DNA of 64,000 nt, taken from Chitinophaga solisilvae. Lineage in GTDB: Bacteria; Bacteroidota; Bacteroidia; Chitinophagales; Chitinophagaceae. The notes under the pieces are model-generated. The model searched no databases and was not told where the DNA came from. It saw only the letters and a program-made list of their open reading frames with translations. The DNA is taken from positions 1 to 64,000 of the forward strand of contig NZ_JAABOK010000021.1 of assembly GCF_009928525.1 (NCBI RefSeq). Direction: 5' to 3'. Positions 60,917 to 64,000 of the stretch are shown piece by piece; position 1 is the stretch's first letter; each line of letters begins with the position of its first letter. The translations under genes and the position numbers were made by a program.

Positions 60917-62887
60917 ATGTCTAAAAAGCTACTGCTGATTTGTTGTTTTTTACTTACCGTTCGTATTGCGGCGGCATGCGTCAGGGAACAGGAGCGTGAC
61001 AGCCTTCTGCAGGTATTCAGGCAGCAGGCCAGCGATACGGGACGCATCCATACCTTATTCTGTATTGGCGTCACTTATCTGCCAGACCAGCTGAAGAAGG
61101 CTGACAGCGTATTCCGGAGCGCTCTCCGGCTAAGCCGTAAAATAGATTACGCCAAAGGTGTGGCAGATTTTGCCTGCAACTATATGTTTGTGCAGGAATT
61201 GCGGGGAGAATACAGACAGTCTCTGTTCATGCTGGACCGGGCTATTGAAATTTACACCGCCCTGCGCGATACCGGCAATCTGATGCGTGCGCTCAACTAC
61301 AGCGCTAACAAGTACCTGAACATGGGTAACTTTCCCGGGGCAGCCAGGCATTACCTCGCAGCACTCAAACTGGCGGAAAAATGCAATGACAGCGTCTTTT
61401 CCAGCGCCATGAACAACAGCCTGGGCGCTGTTTTCAATAAACTTGAAGATTACCGGAAAGGATTGCAATATGCGGTCAAAGGCTACCGGTTAGGAAGTCA
61501 GATCAATAACAGCAAGCGTATGTCTGCTGCCTTAATCATCATGGGCGCCAGTGTTACCGGCATGAAACGCTACGGGGAAGGCGAAACCTATTACCGGCGG
61601 GCCATTACACTGGCAAGAGAAGTAGGCGACAGCTTCTTTGTAATGAAAGCGATGATCAACCTCGGCAGCGCTTATTTTGACCAGCGCAAACATGACCAGG
61701 CCCTGCAGCAGTATAAAACGGCGCTGGCCATATCGGAAAAGTTCCAGATGCCGGATACCTATCTGTACCTGGGCTATGGCCGGTCACTGTTCTATCACAG
61801 GAACGACAGGCAAGCACTGGCCTATGTGGATAAATCCATCAGTATGGCCAAGCGTATGCATGCCGGCCTGGATCTCCGCTGGGCATATTATGTATCGTCT
61901 AACATGAAAGCCGCCCTCGGCGACTACAGAGGCGCCTTCGCCATGCGGGAAAAGTACGAAGTGCTGAATGATTCTCTCACCGGCGTAGCTTCACAGAGTC
62001 AGGTACAACAACTGGAAATGCAATATCTGTCTGAGAAAAAGGACAGGGAACTGACAGAAAAAAAACTGCTGCTGGTGCAGAAGGATGTGCAACTGCAACA
62101 GAAAAACATGTGGATCATCATCATCATGATCTCTGTCATGATCTTACTGGCAATGGCCTTCTTCATCTGGCAGCGGCTGAAACACAGGCAGCACCTGCAA
62201 CAGCAGCAGCTGCAGACACTGGAGATAGAAAAAACCGTACAGGTGCTGGAAGCCATGATAGCGGGAGAAGAAAGGGAACGTACGCGGCTGGCCCGGGACC
62301 TGCACGATAACATCGGCGGGTTGCTCTCCGCCGTGAAGATGCATTTCGGCGCCCTCAAATACGAACACCCTACCCTGCAACGGGACACCGGCTTTAATCA
62401 CGCCATGGTAATGCTGGATGATTCCATCGGAGAAGTACGTAAAACCGCGCATAACCTCATGCCCGAAGTACTTAACCGCATGGGCCTTGCAGACGCTTTA
62501 CGGCTGTATTGCAGGAATGTCAGCCACTCCCGGAAGCTGCAGATATTCTTTTATGCCACAGACAACATTCAACGGTTCAAAGGGAATTTTGAGCTTTCCG
62601 TTTACCGGATCATACAGGAACTGGTCAACAATATCATCAAACATGCTGAAGCTACAGAAGCGATTGTACAGCTGACACAACATGAAGCGCTGCTGACAAT
62701 ACAGGTGGAAGATAATGGCATAGGCTTTCAGCAACATCCGGAATCCGCTACGGGCATGGGTTTAAACAGTCTTCAATCAAGAATAAAGGCATTAAACGGT
62801 AACCTGGAAATAGACGCTTCTACAGGTCAAGGCACAACCGCATACATAGAATTCAACATCGCCATTATGCAACTGATGGAAGTATAA
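60917..62887 (+). CDS. TPR-containing sensor histidine kinase
   Basis: A 656-residue protein: signal peptide (1-20), periplasmic TPR-like repeats (about 60-360: FMLDRAIEIYTALRDTGNLM, ARHYLAALKLAEKCND, AETYYRRAIT-like GETYYRRAITLAREVGDSFF, ALQQYKTALAISEKFQM), one membrane helix (about 398-421), coiled coil, HisKA_3 dimerisation domain with phospho-His 463 (LARDLHDNIGG), and HATPase (IIQELVNNIIKHAEA, EDNGIGF, GMGLNSLQSRIKAL). It phosphorylates the regulator encoded 25 nt downstream. Both genes interrupt the ebo cluster on the opposite strand. Confidence 0.9.
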   Translation: MSKKLLLICCFLLTVRIAAACVREQERDSLLQVFRQQASDTGRIHTLFCIGVTYLPDQLKKADSVFRSALRLSRKIDYAKGVADFACNYMFVQELRGEYRQSLFMLDRAIEIYTALRDTGNLMRALNYSANKYLNMGNFPGAARHYLAALKLAEKCNDSVFSSAMNNSLGAVFNKLEDYRKGLQYAVKGYRLGSQINNSKRMSAALIIMGASVTGMKRYGEGETYYRRAITLAREVGDSFFVMKAMINLGSAYFDQRKHDQALQQYKTALAISEKFQMPDTYLYLGYGRSLFYHRNDRQALAYVDKSISMAKRMHAGLDLRWAYYVSSNMKAALGDYRGAFAMREKYEVLNDSLTGVASQSQVQQLEMQYLSEKKDRELTEKKLLLVQKDVQLQQKNMWIIIIMISVMILLAMAFFIWQRLKHRQHLQQQQLQTLEIEKTVQVLEAMIAGEERERTRLARDLHDNIGGLLSAVKMHFGALKYEHPTLQRDTGFNHAMVMLDDSIGEVRKTAHNLMPEVLNRMGLADALRLYCRNVSHSRKLQIFFYATDNIQRFKGNFELSVYRIIQELVNNIIKHAEATEAIVQLTQHEALLTIQVEDNGIGFQQHPESATGMGLNSLQSRIKALNGNLEIDASTGQGTTAYIEFNIAIMQLMEV

Positions 62888-62912
62888 TTCCATTCTAATT
62901 TTTTATTTCGAT

Positions 62913-63548
62913 ATGCAAATCAGATTAGCCATTACTGACGACCATATGCTGGTCATTAATGGATTAAAAGCAATGCTGGCGCCATACTCCCACATTCAGG
63001 TGGTATATGAAAGCAATAGCGCCATTACCCTTATTGACGCCTTACCTGCCGCACAACCCGACGTGCTGCTGCTGGATATTCAGATGCCGGAAATTGACGG
63101 GCTGGAATTATGCAAACAGGTAAGAAAATCGCATCCCCGCGTAAAAATTATTGCGCTGACCAACTTCATGGAATCGCATTACATCAAACAGATGCTGCGC
63201 AACGGCGCCAGCGGTTACCTGCTCAAAAATACAGATCAGGAAACCCTCGCTGCCGCTATCGAAAAAGTGCATGCAGGAGAACAGTTCATCGATGCCAGCA
63301 TCAAACAACAATTATTACAGGAGATGCTCACCGGCCAGAAGTCGACCGGTTACGATATTCCTCTCACCCGGCGGGAAAAGGAAATCCTCAAGCTGATTGC
63401 AGAAGAACACTCCAATCAGCAAATCGCAGAAATGCTTTTCATCAGCCTGCGTACCGTAGAAACCCACCGCCTCAACCTCACCCAGAAACTCGCCGTAAAA
63501 AATACAGCGGGGCTGGTAAAGGAAGCGATAAAGAGAGGAATTATTTAA
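62913..63548 (+). CDS. NarL/LuxR-family response regulator
   Basis: A 211-residue regulator. Receiver domain 1-120 with acidic pocket D9-D10, phosphoacceptor D55 (LLLDIQMPEIDG), and conserved Lys in YLLKNTDQETL. C-terminal LuxR helix-turn-helix about 147-210 (LTRREKEILKLIAEEHSNQQ, LFISLRTVETHRLNL). Partner of the TPR kinase. The stop is followed 2 nt later by LIR-14. Its targets may include the neighbouring ebo genes, which is inference. Confidence 0.92.
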   Translation: MQIRLAITDDHMLVINGLKAMLAPYSHIQVVYESNSAITLIDALPAAQPDVLLLDIQMPEIDGLELCKQVRKSHPRVKIIALTNFMESHYIKQMLRNGASGYLLKNTDQETLAAAIEKVHAGEQFIDASIKQQLLQEMLTGQKSTGYDIPLTRREKEILKLIAEEHSNQQIAEMLFISLRTVETHRLNLTQKLAVKNTAGLVKEAIKRGII

Positions 63549-63550
63549 GA

Positions 63551-63653
63551 TGTGGTTATTTTTTTATTTGAGATTTGTTTCTCATCAGTATGCATACTGA
63601 TGTTAAAAATGCATACTGATGAGAAACAAATCTCAAATAAAAAAATAACCACA
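63551..63653. repeat. LIR-14, 45-bp perfect inverted repeat
   Basis: Arms 63551-63595 and 63609-63653 pair over 45 bp around a 13-nt loop. The outer arm is TGTGGTTATTTTTTTATTTG, then AGATTTG. The inner part of the left arm runs into a 20-bp perfect palindrome (63583-63602, CATCAGTATG and CATACTGATG), so two hairpins compete for the same bases. It separates the response regulator and eboC, which converge. Confidence 0.93.
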
Positions 63654-63659
63654 TAACCA

Positions 63660-64000
63660 TCAGGTTATTGCAAAGAGTCTTCCCAGAATCATGGATACCG
63701 GTAGCAGCAGCAATACGGCTATGGCCAGTGGCAGGGTGGCGAAAGAGGCTACCCAGGCGGCGTTCATGGCGATCAGGGCAACGATGCCTCCTTTTACGGC
63801 TTTACCTATATTGGGTCCTGTCGGGTTTTTCCATGCTTTCCATAAAGGAGAGAATATCATGACGGCAAATAACAGGAGGAACGGCGCAGCTACCGGCAGG
63901 CGATGATGCAGGGTTGCCATAGCTGTGATGACCGCCAGCACAATGAGATAGCAGACAGCTGTAACTTTTATGCTGCGTGTAGTTCCGCCATATACTTCTC
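63660..64000 (-). CDS. eboC: UbiA-like protein EboC, C-terminal part
   Basis: A partial gene running off the right edge; the frame stays open to the last base. The visible 113 residues have about four hydrophobic segments and the end of the UbiA-like EboC proteins: the GEVYGGTTRSIKV loop, then GPNIGKAVKGGIVALIAMNA and a final LLLPVSMILGRLFAIT. A frame beginning with GTG at 63941 would be a false start, since clear homology continues upstream. UbiA enzymes attach prenyl groups; the catalytic Asp motifs would be outside the window. Confidence 0.65.
   Translation of the reverse strand, partial: EVYGGTTRSIKVTAVCYLIVLAVITAMATLHHRLPVAAPFLLLFAVMIFSPLWKAWKNPTGPNIGKAVKGGIVALIAMNAAWVASFATLPLAIAVLLLLPVSMILGRLFAIT

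Noticed and set aside
60733..60924. 63-codon plus-strand frame before the kinase gene
   Set aside because: It overlaps the kinase start in another frame and has a composition unlike neighbouring genes.
2732..63653. LIR elements as REP sequences mobilised by a RAYT transposase in this window
   Set aside because: No transposase gene of any kind is visible here, and the arms are much longer than usual REP hairpins. A RAYT elsewhere in the genome cannot be excluded.

Overview
The window looks like a chromosomal segment of a Bacteroidota bacterium, most likely a Chitinophaga-like member of the Chitinophagaceae. The reasons are a SusC/SusD pair, TonB-dependent receptors paired with DUF4249 and with ECF sigma/FecR, a PorP/SprF type IX secretion protein, HmuY-type haem proteins, many lipoproteins, and promoters with the Bacteroidota -7 element TAnnTTTG. 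No rRNA, tRNA, CRISPR array, prophage or transposase gene was seen.

Layout. 0-10 kb: DUF1634 and TauE/SafE exporter genes, the RNA-binding protein CvfB, PorP/SprF, an operon of DnaJ-type chaperone, small unknown protein, MFS pump and REC-PAS-histidine kinase, then a secreted glutaminase. 10-20.5 kb: a one-direction haem acquisition locus, hmuT-U-V-S followed by lipoproteins, three HmuY-like proteins and a TonB receptor. 21-26.3 kb: an ECF sigma, FecR, TonB receptor, DUF4249 cell-surface signalling operon. 26.6-42.6 kb: housekeeping genes (pyrD, terC, rsmE, MATE pump, dnaB, pheT, zapA, rny, purine nucleoside phosphorylase, scpB, atpG), with a cluster of DnaA-box-like sequences between the divergent dnaB and pheT. 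42.8-56.3 kb: DJ-1/PfpI protein, SusCD pair behind a LacI-type operator palindrome, two DUF1080 proteins, a DUF885 protein, a second TauE and a Gfo/Idh/MocA oxidoreductase. 56.5-64 kb: ebo genes (eboF, eboE, eboD and the C-terminal part of eboC, all on the minus strand), interrupted by a TPR histidine kinase and LuxR-type response regulator on the plus strand.

The most unusual structure is a family of long inverted repeats, called LIR elements here. I count 16 copies or remnants. Nine have arms of 45 to 66 bp that pair perfectly or with one G-T mismatch around loops of 11 to 31 nt. All nine sit at the 3' ends of genes, and in several the first bases of the element are the gene's stop codon. 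Outer arms come in several types (heptads like ATTACGA, a TTATTTGAGATTT type, a GATTTACTGATTTACGAA type) joined to a shared inner motif around GCGAAGA. Arm differences between copies are matched in both arms of a copy, so pairing is kept while sequence changes.

Functionally the window combines haem/iron and glycan import across the outer membrane, core replication, translation and RNA-turnover genes, and a metabolite-export (ebo) cluster. Apart from the LIR elements, the best candidates for follow-up are the split ebo cluster with its embedded two-component system, the possible replication origin at 32.5 kb, near-leaderless promoters, and a leader motif shared by the two TauE genes.
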